Shown here: piece by piece, positions 22,073-33,647 of the stretch
Layout: every line of letters starts with the position of its first letter
Position numbering within the stretch: the first letter of the stretch is position 1
Source of the DNA: Maratus speciosus
Lineage: Eukaryota; Arthropoda; Arachnida; Araneae; Salticidae
Direction: 5' to 3'
NCBI GenBank assembly: GCA_963932465.1
Contig: OZ010793.1
Location: forward strand, 368,618,459 to 368,682,458
DNA length: 64,000 bases
Notes under the pieces: generated by a model
Told to the model about the DNA's origin: nothing
The model's input: only the letters and a program-made list of their open reading frames with translations
Databases searched by the model: none
Made by a program: the position numbers and the translations under genes

Positions 22073-23545
22073 TTATTCAGTATCAGACTCGCCAAACAAT
22101 TCACAAAAATCCTCCGTCGTTATCGGCTCATCATGATGCACCTTTTCAATCTCTGTTTCTCTACATTCTTCCTCGTCATTATCACTTTCGAAAATGGCAT
22201 CATCTTCTGTGCCGTCTAGTTCGTTACTTATGTAGCATTTCTTGAACGCTTTTATAATAATTTAGGAAGGAATTTGATTCCACGCATGTTTAACCCACTG
22301 GGAAATTAATGCAATGTCGGGCTTTCCAATATTATTGCCCTATATAAATGTTGGACAATCGGATGAAATCCACTCTGCCCAATATTTTCTAACATTTGCT
22401 TTGAAGGGCTTATTAAGGCAAACGTTTAGGGGTTGAAGGACGGTTGTTAACCCTCCCGGGATTACAGCTACAGTCGTTTTTAGTTCTTTCGTCACTTTAT
22501 TCACGTTTTCAGAAAAGTGGCCACGAAACGAGTCGCAAACTAAAAGGAAAGGTTTTTTGAAAACACTCCTGGTCTCAACCGCCGCGGCGAGCGGCCCCCT
22601 TTTTGTCCGCAGCCCTTTATTATTCTACTTATTCCGACTCTTTTGCGGAAGCAAGATTCATAGGTCCCCAGCCACGTCCCGAGTAAAAGACACTCTAACG
22701 AAAGGCAGGTTGAAAAAAAAAATTCAAAAATTGAAACCGGACAAATAAATTACACAAATTAAATCACATATTTAAGCCGGTCGACTGTTCCGTCAACATC
22801 CATCCACCCCTTTTCATGGGCTCGAATCAGCACACCAGATGGAAATGTAACGTTTTTCGGCAACGTTTTTCTTTTGAAAATAATCAACGGATGAAGCTTA
22901 CTACCGTCGGCCAAACAGGTAAAACGGGTTTTTTCATGTCCAGTCGTTTTTCCCAAAATGCTTTTTCCCCCTTGCAGCTCCCTGCTTTATTTTCTGGTAG
23001 GTCGAAACACATGGGTGTTTCGTCTAAATTTTCTATATGACAAAGTTCAAAAGATTTAATTTTTCTTTGATCCATGACGTATTTTTGAGATTTTATAATC
23101 TTTGCTTTCAAGTAAGATGGTAATTTTTGTGCCAGTTTAGTTCTCTGGCTTAAAGTCAAACGATGACGATTCATAAATCTAGTGCACCAATGTTCTGACA
23201 CACAAAACGTGTTTGGAACACCATACTTTTTTTCTTTTGCAAGCTTCATTGCTCGTAAACATATGGCAGTTCTAGTGACAATAAAATAATTTCGCCGGCA
23301 CTCTACAACCCAATCATGCATTACATTTTCGAGTTCTGGAAAGGGCGATTTTCCATGCCGCAAAGCCTTTTTTGATTTTGGGATGTTTTCTAGCTTTGCC
23401 TTATTCTTGCTTCAATCACGAATCAATTTTTCGCGAACCCAAAACTGACGAGAAGCAGCACAGTTGTTAGACTCTTCCGCTAAAGAAATAACTTTAAATC
23501 CATCTGCGTATGAGTTGCGTTTCTGTTTTCTAATAACTAAATAGC
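22073..23545 (-). pseudogene. Pogo/jerky-like transposase (CENP-B-type HTH plus DDE domain), disabled
   Basis: Domains in minus-strand order: a basic start with KRNSYADGFKVISLAEES and ASRQFWVREKLIRD (first helix-turn-helix, about 23400-23540); RHGKSPFPELENVMHDWV…RFMNRHRLTLSQRT (CENP-B-type HTH, about 23150-23363); then the DDE domain with LDETPMCFD (first Asp), TTGHEKTRFTCLADGSKLHP, RAHEKGWMDVDG, LLVCDSFRGHF (second Asp) and TVLQPLNVCLNKPFK. In the family the last motif normally has LQPLD; here the third catalytic residue is Asn. The acidic tail ends at a TAA at 22073-22075. In-frame stops after IRD, CPTFI and WNQIPS and a non-homologous insertion near 22580-22760 disable it. Most stops look like C-to-T or G-to-A changes. 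Confidence 0.85.
22580..22760. repeat. GC-rich insertion inside the pogo transposase gene
   Basis: Between the …VDRLKYV and RPGVFSKKPF segments of the minus-strand transposase lies about 180 bp that does not continue the protein and has a GC-rich part (GCCGCGGCGAGCGGCCCC at 22579-22596). Ends are not sharply defined and no duplication was recognised. It may be a small retroposed fragment. The plus-strand 63-codon frame over it is not a gene. Confidence 0.45.
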
Positions 23546-24013
23546 CATATCAGTAGAAACAAGGAGAAAAATTGCAGTAAGATAAACGAAGAAATAAAGA
23601 ATAAGTGTACTATCAAGAACACGCAAGATATATAACGCGGGTCACGTGTTTTTAGAGAGTCACATGTTTTTAGCCACTCGCAGACGATTCAAATGCACAT
23701 AGGGGTGATACATTCTCGGTATTTTATCTACTGATCTATCAGAGAGAGGGGGAGGGGGTAGTAGGCGTACATTCATCGCCAGCACCAAACCTATCACTCA
23801 GTCTCCTCTTTTTCTCTCCTGGTATGGAAATCGACAGTACACGACGTCATTGTGTTATGGAATGCGAAAAGAGAACAATTGCCTTTCAGAAGGGTATTTT
23901 TGACTTCTAGTAAAAAGAAAAAAAAATAAGGACTCTCGTATAAGTCGACCCTCCCAACTTTAAAGTCTTTTTTTGTCCAAAATTTCTCGTCTTATACGCG
24001 GGTAAATACGGTA

Positions 24014-24425
24014 AATGAAAACTAGTCGGTACGTGCGGGAAGCCGTGTAGAGGTACTCTGCTTATGTGTTCAGGTTGTTCTTTGTAATTAAAACCATTTT
24101 GATGCCTATCACAGAGAGCACATTATGAAATTATATTTCCATGTGAAGTTTTGTTTTGTATGCATTTGATGTAGCATTCATATTTGCTTTATGCCATCAT
24201 TTTGCATTAGCATTAGTTATTTTAATTTGCAAACGTTATAGTTACAATAAAATTATTAAATCTGCTTAATTAATTGAATTTGATTAATTAAATTTGTTTT
24301 TTGTTTTTTTACAAACCCATCCACACATACCGCATATAGGTATCTTGCTCTCATCATTTGGAACATACGACACAGTTTTTTTCCAAAAGTTTATATTATT
24401 ATGAAGACTTGTCGCTGTTGACATA
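24014..24425. other. AT-rich spacer, nothing recognised
   Basis: No frame, RNA or element end seen between the pogo element and the mariner-like element. Confidence 0.4.
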
Positions 24426-25099
24426 CAAGGTGCGTCTAAAAAGTTCGATAACTGGAAGCATAAAACAAATAAAACAAAAAATGAAAACAAAATACCTTTA
24501 ATCACTCTCAAAGTAACATCCGTTGGCCACAATACACTTATGACATCGTTGATAAAGCTACTGGAATGAGCCAGCGAAGGCCTCTTTTCGGATCGATCAA
24601 AGCACAGATGTCACTTGATGGTACTGCCCTTGCTGATCCCAATTCCTCCGATAACCATCGTAAAGACAGTCGGCGATTGTTTAACAGCATCTATCGCACC
24701 TGCTCGATGTTGTCTGTCGTCACACTTGTTGAGGGTCGACCTGAACTTGGTTCGTCATCCAGGGTTTCCTTTCTCTCCCGAAAACGTTTAAACAAGTCGT
24801 ACAGCATTTTTTTCTCATTGCGTCTGTTTCTTACACCTGGACCGACATTGCATGCGTTTCTGTGGCGTTTTTTTTAATTTGTAGCAAAACTTGATGTTTA
24901 TCCTTTGCTCCATTTCAATATGACGCGAGTGTTCAAGCATACACCGTTCGACTGCCCATAGCAGACTATTATACCTTGGTTTCTTGCTACGTGCCGACTA
25001 TCCATTGGTCTCTACATGCACATGCATAGCACATGCATTTAACTCGCGTTTTTTATGAGATATCCATCCATTCACCGAACACTTTTTAGACACATCTTG
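24426..25099. mobile_element. Mariner-like element, 674 bp, internally deleted
   Basis: TIRs are CAAGGTGCGTCTAAAAAGTT at 24426 and, read inward from the right, CAAGATGTGTCTAAAAAGTG. TA flanks at 24424-24425 and 25100-25101. The interior carries the start and the end of a minus-strand transposase but no catalytic middle, so about half of a typical 1.3-kb mariner is missing. Confidence 0.85.
24490..24820 (-). pseudogene. Mariner-type transposase, N-terminal and C-terminal pieces fused by deletion
   Basis: The minus strand reads MLYDLFKRFRERKETLDDE, SSGRPSTSVTTDNIEQVR, a stop, then NNRRLSLRWLSEELG (about 24650-24810): the paired helix-turn-helix of mariner transposases (FxRFRxGRxxxxDxxxxGRPxT…RxLxxxxxAxELG). 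Nearer 24500-24570 it reads LYQRCHKCIVANGCYFESD, which matches the family C-terminus (W…C…GxYFExD). The catalytic D,D,D region is deleted and the two parts are in different frames. Confidence 0.75.
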
Positions 25100-25101
25100 T
25101 A

Positions 25102-26150
25102 CATCCACTAACAGCGCTAGAGCGCAAGGAGTTAACCTGATATTCTTCATGTATCTTCTGTAGTTCGAAATAGCTCTCAAAGTAGGCAAATTATACACAG
25201 GCGAATTTGTTACTTGCCTTTGTCATGCACCCTTTCCAGTAGACGAATTGCCTAGCTGTTCACTGGTTGATTGGTGACACATTGTGGGAAAAGCATTCCA
25301 GTAAAAGTAATATTTTGCAACGCAAATAGTATAAATACGTGATTTCTAATACTTCCGTCGATTTACACGAATTCTGAAACTTACGTATTTTGACGTTTTT
25401 GATGCTGTTTTACATAAGGAATCTTATTCTTCTAATGCGTTTGAATTACTGCATGCGGATTTAGTAGATTTTAATTAGATTTTACACATTATTGACGAAA
25501 AAAGTTGCTAAAACAGGTGATCCTTAAATTTTTTTTTAGCAGCGTATAATATTTTCTACTGTAATTTAAAGCTACTTTCAGCTCAATTTTTTTCTTGTAC
25601 AGTCTTGGAAAATATAAAAATTATCTCCCACTATTAATTATGTGGCAAATCATCGTATAAAAATATGACTGGTACCAATCAATTAATAATAATATCTACT
25701 ATATGTTATAGTTAAATTTGGCTCAGACCGTCGTCAACATATAGACATTATAACAAACTTAATGTTTTTTGCATTAACACATAATTTTGATATCATATTT
25801 GGATTTCTCGATAAATTTTACAGTACGCATACCATACGGAAAGTTTAAAAGTTTAGGTAGGTTTAAAGTTTAGAAATGTTAATGTTAAATTTATTTTTAA
25901 ACTTTTCAAAGCAGATTGCAATGGAGATAGATTTTTAAGCTTTACTCAAAAACTGCTTGTCAGAATGAGCTCTAATGTTGTAGTTGCATATTCTAAACTT
26001 CTAGTAACCGATTTCTGTAAAAAACAAACATTTATGGGTTAAAATTCATAATTATTTTTAATATGAATTTGAAGTAATATATATTTTGATATTCATATAC
26101 CAATAAAATATAAATTGTAACCTATGAATATTTTGACAGAAATCGATTTC
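25102..26150. other. AT-rich spacer, nothing recognised
   Basis: No open frame or repeat with a partner was found in this stretch. Confidence 0.4.
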
Positions 26151-26556
26151 TATAAGCCCAAGAGCCGGCAGCACAAAAACCTATGTTATCAAGTACAAGA
26201 AAAAAACCTTTATTTTATGGAAGAATAGAAGTAGGGGAATCTAATGACCCATGTCTGCCGGAAGTGAAGTGGTGCATAAGCCAAACATTAATACCACCAG
26301 TGGTTGACTCGTAGGTTTATCATTTTGTTTTCCTGCTCCCAGTCCTGCATGTTTTCATATCTTTGTTTGTAGGTCAAACGTAATGATAGACCTACGAGTC
26401 AACCATTGGTGGTATTAATTTTTGGCTTATGCACCACTTCACTTCCGGCAGACATGGATCATTAGATTCCCCCACTTCTACTCTCCCATAAAATAAAGTT
26501 TTTTTTTTCTTGTGCTTGATGATATAGGTTTTTGTGCTGTCGGCCCTTGGACTATA
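26151..26556. mobile_element. Foldback element, 174-bp arms and 56-bp loop
   Basis: The left arm 26151-26324 and the right arm 26381-26556 are nearly complete inverted repeats. Paired words include CAGCACAAAAACCTATNTNATCA, AAGTGAAGTGGTGCATAAGCC and GGTTGACTCGTAGGTNTATCAT. The outer edges both begin TATA, so a TA duplication is possible. The loop is found again with the inner arm at 9951-10008. There is no coding sequence. By structure it is a long-TIR MITE or foldback. Confidence 0.85.
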
Positions 26557-26699
26557 AGTATGCCAATCAAAAATTACAGTTCAACCCGCCAAGTCATTTC
26601 TGAGTTATGCTGAAAAATTTACCTGCATTGCATTCTGTTTTGAAAAAAAAAAAAGAATTTAACATTCTGAGTTTCTAAACGCCAGTACCAACAACCATA

Positions 26700-27555
26700 A
26701 AAAATTCTGGACTCCTGGTGTATTCCGACACACATTCTTCACAGCAGCAATCATATCACCCTTTCCATCCGCTGCGTATCGCGAGGAGGTATTTTACCCC
26801 AGTGGATGGGATCCCAATTGCAACATTCTTCATTCTCCTCTCCCGCTCCATGTCGCGAGGAGGCAGTTTGTGTCCCAGCGAGCAGAGCCTGTTGTGTAAG
26901 GCGCGCCACATTCCAAGGAGACATGCAACAGTAAAGCGTGAGTCATGCGACAATTTCACCCTGTTAACAAAGAAAAAACCGGTTTGAACAGCAGAATTTG
27001 CCTCATGTCTCACGATTATTGTCGCATGTCTCTCTGGTGTGTGGCGCGCCTAAATCTCTACATTGATCTTTTCTTCCTCTGTCGCGTGAGGCCCAGGCCA
27101 GGAGGGATTGAATAGAGAGTGAATCCCTTTGTTCTCTCCGTCGAACCCTGATGCACTCATGTCGGAGATCTCATCGCCAAAAGGGTGTCGTTTTTTGGCG
27201 GTAATCCCTTTCTTGGCAGTTTTCTGTTTTCATTCTCGTGATAAAAGAAACGCTCCAAAACGAACGCAGACGAAATAGATCTTGGTGGGATGCGGGAAAA
27301 ACCGGTTTGGCGAGCATTCTCCCCGCCATCACGTGATGGTGGGAAGCATGATATGTGCTTCAAGAAAAGGTTGCCATTTCTGCGTCCAGTTAAATTAGAA
27401 GCCTAAGGCCCAAACCTGGCGGACTCGGCTTCGGCCAAGTATTGGCTGAAAACTGTATTTTTTTAGACCTTAATAAAGGCGACCGGGAGGGACACTATGC
27501 TCTACAGACTTGGTTTCTTTGTCTGAGCAGTCCCTCTTAGACAATCAAACTTTAA
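26700..27555. other. GC-elevated block, possible solo LTR
   Basis: Composition is much richer in GC than its surroundings. GCGAGGAGG (in YATGCGAGGAGG-like context) occurs twice near 26780 and 26855, CGCGCC twice, and AAAACCGGTTTG twice (about 26976 and 27299). Near the end TTAATAAAGG is followed by a TTTCTTTGTCTGAG segment, which looks like a polyadenylation signal plus R/U5. I could not find matching TG…CA ends with a duplication, so the LTR reading is tentative. The frames over it carry no domains. Confidence 0.3.
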
Positions 27556-27559
27556 ACAT

Positions 27560-29620
27560 GCACAATTACGAAACTACTTTATCGAATGACTTTCCATTTG
27601 CTATCCGGAGGCAAAATGTATCGAATAATCCTAATAGGATGTCCATATTAAGTGTTGGAATTGAACATTTTAAAGTTTAATATAATTTGTATTTGTAGGC
27701 GAATTCCTACTGAAGATTTAAGTATAGCATTAATTAGTAGACGTTGTTATCAATTGATTAGTACCAGTGACATTTTAATAAGATGATTCAGAGCAGAGTT
27801 GGTAAGTGGTGATCACTTTCTTTTTTCCAGTATTTTACATTCGAAGAAAACCTGCTTACTAGATTATTATTTTACAGAATTTGCACGAGTCTATAGTATT
27901 TCTGAAGATTGTATTTAAGAAAAAAATAATCTCTGGAAATATTTTCTGAACTAACATTATGCTTTAAAATGCATTTATTCCGGATATTTATAATACGCTG
28001 CAACAACTTTATGAGGAAATATATTTAAAAAATAATATATTCATTTACTTAAAATATCTAAAATATTAATTTGAGGGGATCCGGGACACAAAAACCTTCA
28101 AGTTTTGTAAAAACATTTTATTTCATTAAAAATTTCTCTGTTTTTTCCTGCTTAAAATGATTTTAAAATCATGTTTCTATCTTAATTAGAACAAGAAATA
28201 TTAATTTTTTCGTTTTGGTTTGTTTTCAAAATCTAGCTTTCAAGCAATGGCTGTCATGGAAACGACTTCTTGTAAAAATGCGTTTTTCTTCATGATAGGT
28301 TTTATTCAACATTTCTAGTATTTAAATTATTGTAAGTCAAGAGCCGTTAAAGATAAATGTTTCAAACTTGGAGCAAGTCCTTTTCAATTGTTTTACTTTA
28401 ATTTTAATTCAGCATATTTGAAAAAAATATTTACTTTTGAAAATATGATTTTAAAAAAAAGTTGCACCATTTTTTGTGAAAATTTTTTGTTAAATATTTT
28501 TAATTTTTTTTTAAATAAATATTTTTTAAAAAGCTGAATTCAAATTAAAACTTATATATTTCTGTTTATTTAAATGAAAAAAAACGAAATTCTATTAATA
28601 ATATTTCGAGTTATAACGATTTTAAATTACGCCACTTTTTTAATAAATTTTAAATTTTTAAAAAATATATGAGAAGTTTTATCATGTGATTTTGTTTACA
28701 AATAATATGGTTAACCAACACAAAAAAATCAGAATTTTAATTCAATAAATAAAAATTATTTGAAAATGTGTCCCAGACCCCCTTAATGCATGTTATTAAA
28801 ATGCATGGAACGGAATACTGCAGACAATGGGCTAATGCATACATATATATTCATTACAGCAATAATGTAACATAATTTTGTTATGCGAGATAACTTATCA
28901 TTGACATATATACTGCTTATCATATGATGAAAATCTATAATTCTTTTGCAAAAACTGCCGCATTAATCACTTGTGTGATAAAAAGAAAAAAAAATAATAA
29001 AAAGCACGCTTTATATAGAATAATTTATGCAATCTGCAATTTCATCACCAATTGTTATCATTTAATTCATTAGCATAATAAAAAGTTAACTTTTGAAAAA
29101 TAAGTAAAAATATACGGCTTTATTTAAAATATTGAAAATGAAATATAAACAATGGAAAATTTCCCGATTATATCATTTATGTAAATAAGTTTACGATGAA
29201 TATAAAAGGTCAAGAAAATGAGAGAGAGGCGAAAAATCGGTTAAAAATCCATGCCATTTGATTGATGTAAAAATAATGAAGAATTTATCTCAACACAATC
29301 TAGCTTTATTTTTCGATAGCCGTAAGGAGTTAAAAGTCACGCGAAACTCTCTTGAGATCATTTACCTGATCGGTGAAACCTTGCCAAAAGCAAGGGAGGG
29401 GAAGATCGAAAAATTTAATGAGCCAAACAAAAGGATTGAGTGGCCTTTATCCTCCCTTTATAAACTGGAAGTGTTTTCATTCGTAATAGAGAGGGATGAT
29501 TCTTTGAAATGATGTGGACACGAAAGTGATTAACTTCTCAATGCCACTAAATCGTAGTACATGAAAAACACAGTAGGCGATAAATGATAATTTAAAAATA
29601 ACAATTTAGACTTTTAAAGC
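27560..29620. other. AT-rich stretch, no recognised gene
   Basis: Very AT-rich. The frame at 29258-29512 (84 codons, charged, no motif) could be a small gene or exon, but I see no support beyond its being open and would not call it. Confidence 0.4.
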
Positions 29621-29624
29621 TTTT

Positions 29625-30160
29625 CAGAGGATTTCAAGGAGAAATTTTCATACCAGATTTCAGACGACACAGCGTTTAATGAATGGTGTGACTTTCAGAA
29701 TTTTCCATTATTTTGGTTCATTCGGCATTCGTTATAATGATCATTTTTGTTCCTCTGAAAAAATGTCGCAGTAATAAAGAGTCGCTATATGATTGGTTTT
29801 TTTTAAATGTTGTTTTTGTGATTATCCTTTTATAATAAGATTAAAATTTTCCATTGGAAATAAAGAGATGATATAGTTTTTGATTAATTGTATGATTTTC
29901 AAAAATATTCCATTATCTTACTATATTCGACACTCGTTAATGACCCCCTTTTATTCCACTGAAATATGGTCGCCTTATGAATTTCTTTAAAATATTGCAC
30001 AATTTGTGCTTATCTCAATATAAGATGAAAGTTTTCCATTGGAAATAACTAAATGATATAGCTTTTGATGAATGGTGTGATTTTTCAGAAATATTCCGTT
30101 ACTTTATTATATTCAAAGCACATTATAATGTTTTATTTCATTCCACTGTCTATTACAAAG
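29625..30160 (+). repeat. Three degenerate tandem units of about 185-205 bp
   Basis: The word GAATGGTGTGA or a close variant occurs at 29681, 29885 and 30070. Each is followed by ATTCCATTA/ATTCCGTTA-like, TATATTCGACAC-like and TTATTCCACTG-like words and preceded by TTTTCCATTGGAAATAA in units two and three. Divergence is substantial. Confidence 0.7.
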
Positions 30161-30226
30161 AACAGTGGCTAAATCGATTTAATAATTTTTAGTTTAAAAA
30201 AAATATATACTCCAACGAACATTCAT

Positions 30227-30257
30227 ATTCTTACACATGTTGTACATGTGTAAGAAT
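30227..30257. other. Perfect 14-bp stem hairpin
   Basis: ATTCTTACACATGT, loop TGT, ACATGTGTAAGAAT. No promoter or T-run context was recognised. ACACATGTTG recurs about 90 bp downstream, so it is probably part of a local repeat. Confidence 0.7.
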
Positions 30258-30539
30258 CTTTATCATCACTTCTTTATCATATCAATCTTTATCATATATT
30301 TTCATCATGTCTTACACATCATTACTTACACATGTTGAAAAATTACTATAAAAACTGAAATATATTTGAGAAACAATATTTTACAATGAAACAATCCCGT
30401 ATGAAACAATATTTTCCAAATCTATAAGATAAAGCAAAAAAATATCCGTGAGCAATGGTGACGGCATACTGACGGTGTCAACACTCGGCAAATAACTACT
30501 GCTTTCAATAAGAAATTACTTGGCGCAGTAAAATATAAA

Positions 30540-32103
30540 TAAATAAATAAATAAAAAAACGTTTAAGGCACCAAAACATTTTATTTCTTCTTGCAAACTA
30601 GTTTCAGTAGGCATAGCTTACCGCCATCAGTGCAAAGAATGATTGCTCAGAAAAAAAGAAAATTGTTGAAATATATGCAGGAGAAGCGGATTCAATGATA
30701 AAGTTTATTAGCCAATAAAATTACAGGAAATTTTAGGAAACAGACAGTGAAAGAGAAGTAGATTCAAAGATAAAGTTTATTAGCCAGCAGAATTACGATA
30801 GGAAATTTTAGGAAACGGACCATGTAAGCGGATTCAAAGATCAAGTCTATTGGCCAATAGAATTTCAGAAAAGTTTAGAGAACAGTCAATAAGGTATAAT
30901 GAATGTAATGTGAAAACATGCAAGTGGAATTTATGAACAAGAGGTTTTTATATAATTTTTTCAGCAATCTGACAATAGAGGAATAGCAAAATCACAATTA
31001 ACAATATTTTTAAGATTTTTATAAATATGGAATGCTTCAAGAAAGTCAAGTTCATGAATGGAAGTGGGTTTTGAGATAATTTTTGCGGCGTTAAAGCCAA
31101 AAATGTGATTCGTTTTTCAGCAATGTTTAGCAATGGCAGATTTGTTAATTTCTTCTTTCTGAACATATCGCTTGTGCTCTTTAATCGAAACTTTAAACTG
31201 AGCTGGGCTTGTCTAATATAAGAAAGGCCACATTGACAACTATAGATACCCCAGGAATTGGATATCTCAATAGGATCTTTCAGTATGGAGAGAGTGAGCA
31301 GGGGTGAAAATTATTCTGAAGTCTAATTGCCTAAGGATTTTGGCGATACAAAAGCTGGACTTGGGGAAGAAAGGTAAAGCGATGCTATTATTTGGTGAAG
31401 GAGATTTACGTGAACTTGAGGAACGAGGGTGCTGTAATTTAAATAAAGTAGTATCGACAATGGAAAGATTGTAACCTCTGTCAATAGTAATGGCTTTGAG
31501 ATATTGAATTTCTGAATTTAGTGAGTGAGAATCAGAGCAAAGATGTAACGCACGATTTACAAAGATATAAAAAGCTGATATTTTCTGACAAGCGGGATGG
31601 CGTGAGCGAGCATGGGATAGTAGAGAAACAACAAAACTTTTGCGGTAGATGGATATAGAGAAGCCGTTTCCAGTGCGAGTCACAAAGGTATCTAGAAAAG
31701 GGAGTGAACCATTATTTTCTGTTTCATAGGTGATTTGGATATTGTTGTCGATAGATTTCGTAATGTTAAGGACGTTATCAATATTGTGAAGAGAAGTATG
31801 AATTAAGGTAAATGTATCATCAACATGAAGAATCCAGAAAGGGAAAGAGAATTTATTAAAGAGGGTGCTTTCAAAATAGTGCATACAAATGTCTGCAAGA
31901 ATATGCATGGCAAGACCTTGAGCTTGTTTGTAGAAGTTTCCTTGAAAGGAAAAGGTTGTTTGTGACAGACATGTACGAGTAAGAGATAGTAACTCTTGAA
32001 TTTCAAAATGTGCGTAATGGAAGTCTCGAAGTCTCTTTTCCAAGTAAAAGAGGGAACCATTTGACGGAACATTCGTAAATAATGATTTATTATACGAAAT
32101 CAA
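30540..32103 (-). mobile_element. Penelope-like retroelement, minus copy, 5'-truncated
   Basis: It holds a reverse transcriptase frame, a GIY-YIG endonuclease remnant and a 3' region ending near a (TAAA)n-like tract at 30537-30556. Directly at its 5' edge (32103/32104) begins a second copy in the opposite orientation, so the pair is head to head. The 3' region has three tandem units of about 70 bp (ATTCAAWGATAAAG at 30689, 30761 and 30831). Confidence 0.85.
30960..32103 (-). pseudogene. Penelope-like RT and GIY-YIG endonuclease, disabled
   Basis: The 278-codon minus-strand frame (31267-32103) starts inside the RT at YNKSLFTNVPSNGSL and continues with LSLTRTCLSQTTFSFQGNFY, QAQGLAMHILADICMHYFE, the active-site motif LHVDDTF (the family usually has Tyr or Ala before the aspartates; here His), and LPFLDTFVTRTGNGFSISIY. 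These are the RT motifs of Penelope-like elements. Then, in another frame, come ILKDPIEISNSWGIYSCQCG and SYIRQAQLSLKFRLK, followed by further frame changes to ELDFLEAFHIYKI. This is the GIY-YIG domain, with YIG changed to YIR. The N-terminus is missing and frameshifts break the protein. The family uses this endonuclease to nick target DNA. Confidence 0.85.
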
Positions 32104-32890
32104 TTTTCATCCACTTAATAAATTTATTCTCTCCAGACTGAAAGATCCTATTGAGATATATAATTCCTGGGGTATCTATAGTATAAGTGGTCAATGTGGT
32201 CTTTCTTATATTGGAAAAACCAAGCCCAGTTTAAAGTTTCCAATTAAAGAGCACAAGCAATAGCAACAGCAACAAGCAACAGAAAGAAGGAATTAACAAA
32301 TCTGCCATTGCTAAGCACATATTTTGCGAAATCACATTTTTGACTTTAGCGCAGCAAAAATAATCTCAAAACCCACTTCCATTCATGAACTTGACTTTCT
32401 TGAAGCATTCCATATTTATAAAATCTTTAAAATATTGTTAATTGTGATTTTGCTATTCCTACGTTGTCAGATTGCTGGAAAAATTATATAAAAACCTCTT
32501 GTTCATAAATTCCACTTGCATGTTTTCCCGTTACATCAATTATATCTTATTGACTGTTTTCTAAACTTTTCTGAAATTCTATTGGCCAGTAAACTTGATC
32601 TTTGAATCCGCTTACATGGCCCGTTTCCTAAAATTTCCTATCGTAATTCTATTGGCTAATTAACTTTATCTTTGAATTCACTTCTCTTTCACTGGCTGTT
32701 TCCTAAAATTTCCTGTAATTTTATTAGCTAATAAACTTTATCATTGAATCCGCTTCTCCTGCATAGATTTCAACAATTTTCTTTTCTGAGCAATCATTTT
32801 TTGCACTGATGGTGGTACGCTATGGCTACTGAAACTAGTTTGCAAGAAGAAATAAGATGTTTTGGTGCTTTAAACATTCTTTTTTATTTA
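32104..32890 (+). mobile_element. Penelope-like retroelement, plus copy, only the 3' part
   Basis: This is an inverted near-copy of 30540-31280. On the plus strand it reads LKDPIEIYNSWGIYS, CGLSYIGKTKPSLKFPIKEH (intact YIG), then frame changes to ELDFLEAFHIYKI. It carries the same three 70-bp 3' units (about 32560-32760) and the CTAGTTTGCAAGAAGAAAT end near 32840. Inverted, partially truncated copies joined 5' to 5' are known for Penelope-like insertions. Confidence 0.85.
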
Positions 32891-33221
32891 TATATAACTA
32901 TATATTGATTTCATTACAATTTTTTGAACTTCTAAACATCGCACATTTTCAATTTTTACACCGTTGAATAATAAAGGAATGTTCTTTCAAATGTAATTTG
33001 TTTTTAAGTTATATCGCAATTTACTGATTTTTCTGGTTAAAAATAATTTTCAAGCATGATTTTTTAAAACTCTATCTCTATCGCATGCAACTCAATTATG
33101 AAAGAATATTAAATCTTTCTTCACAAAATTGTGTAGCATTAGGCTACGGCAAATATTTTATAAAATTAATATCTAATGAATAAATAAATAAAATGAAATA
33201 CATACAATTTATTAAATAAAA

Positions 33222-33480
33222 TACTGTAACAGCATACTAAAATTACATTACCGTCAGTGTTCTACAAACACTGCATGTAAGCTTTTCATTTTTTTTTTCA
33301 TAATATAAAATCTTCCCTTAAATTCCTCTTATAAAATCGTTTCTTAAAAGATGTATAATTTCGTTTCATAAAACCATTTCAAAAAATAGTTTTATAATTT
33401 CGTATCATAAAATTCTTACATTAGGAGTTTTAAATTACATATTGTCACAAAGATGCATTTTGAGTAATAACCGCCTATAT
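33222..33480 (+). repeat. Dispersed repeat, uninterrupted copy
   Basis: ACTGTAACARCATAC, TTACATNACCGTCAG, GTTCTACAAAC and GCATGTAAG, followed by the TTATAAAATCGTTTC series, recur at 34563-34627 and 35428-35570, where they are split by a family B element. This copy therefore shows roughly what the empty site looked like. Confidence 0.7.
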
Positions 33481-33647
33481 ACGGCAGTGTAACTGAATTT
33501 TTTTGGTGCGACCCTCTACAATAACTATTAATAATGAATACACCCTCAAAATACACAATATGAACTTTAAAAGCTCACTGTTTTACTTAACAGGGGGTAT
33601 TAACTGTTTTTTATTATATAAATAACTGTTATTTATAATTGTTATAA

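Larger units (their letters stand above)
21761..24011. mobile_element. Pogo-type DNA transposon, 2251 bp, near full length
   Basis: TIRs are CCGTATTTACCCGCGTATA and its complement TATACGCGGGTAAATACGG, flanked by TA at 21759-21760 and 24012-24013. The subterminal word CGCGTATAAGTYGACTCCC occurs twice on the left in a 57-bp tandem duplication (starting at 21785 and 21842) and once, inverted, on the right (TATAAGTCGACCCTCCC). It encodes a minus-strand pogo/jerky-like transposase, now broken. Confidence 0.92.

Noticed and set aside
22557..22748. 63-codon plus-strand frame
   Set aside because: It covers the insertion and the antisense of the pogo transposase; no independent support.
29258..29512. 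84-codon plus-strand frame as a small gene
   Set aside because: Open and charged but without a motif, splice context or neighbouring exon that I can identify.
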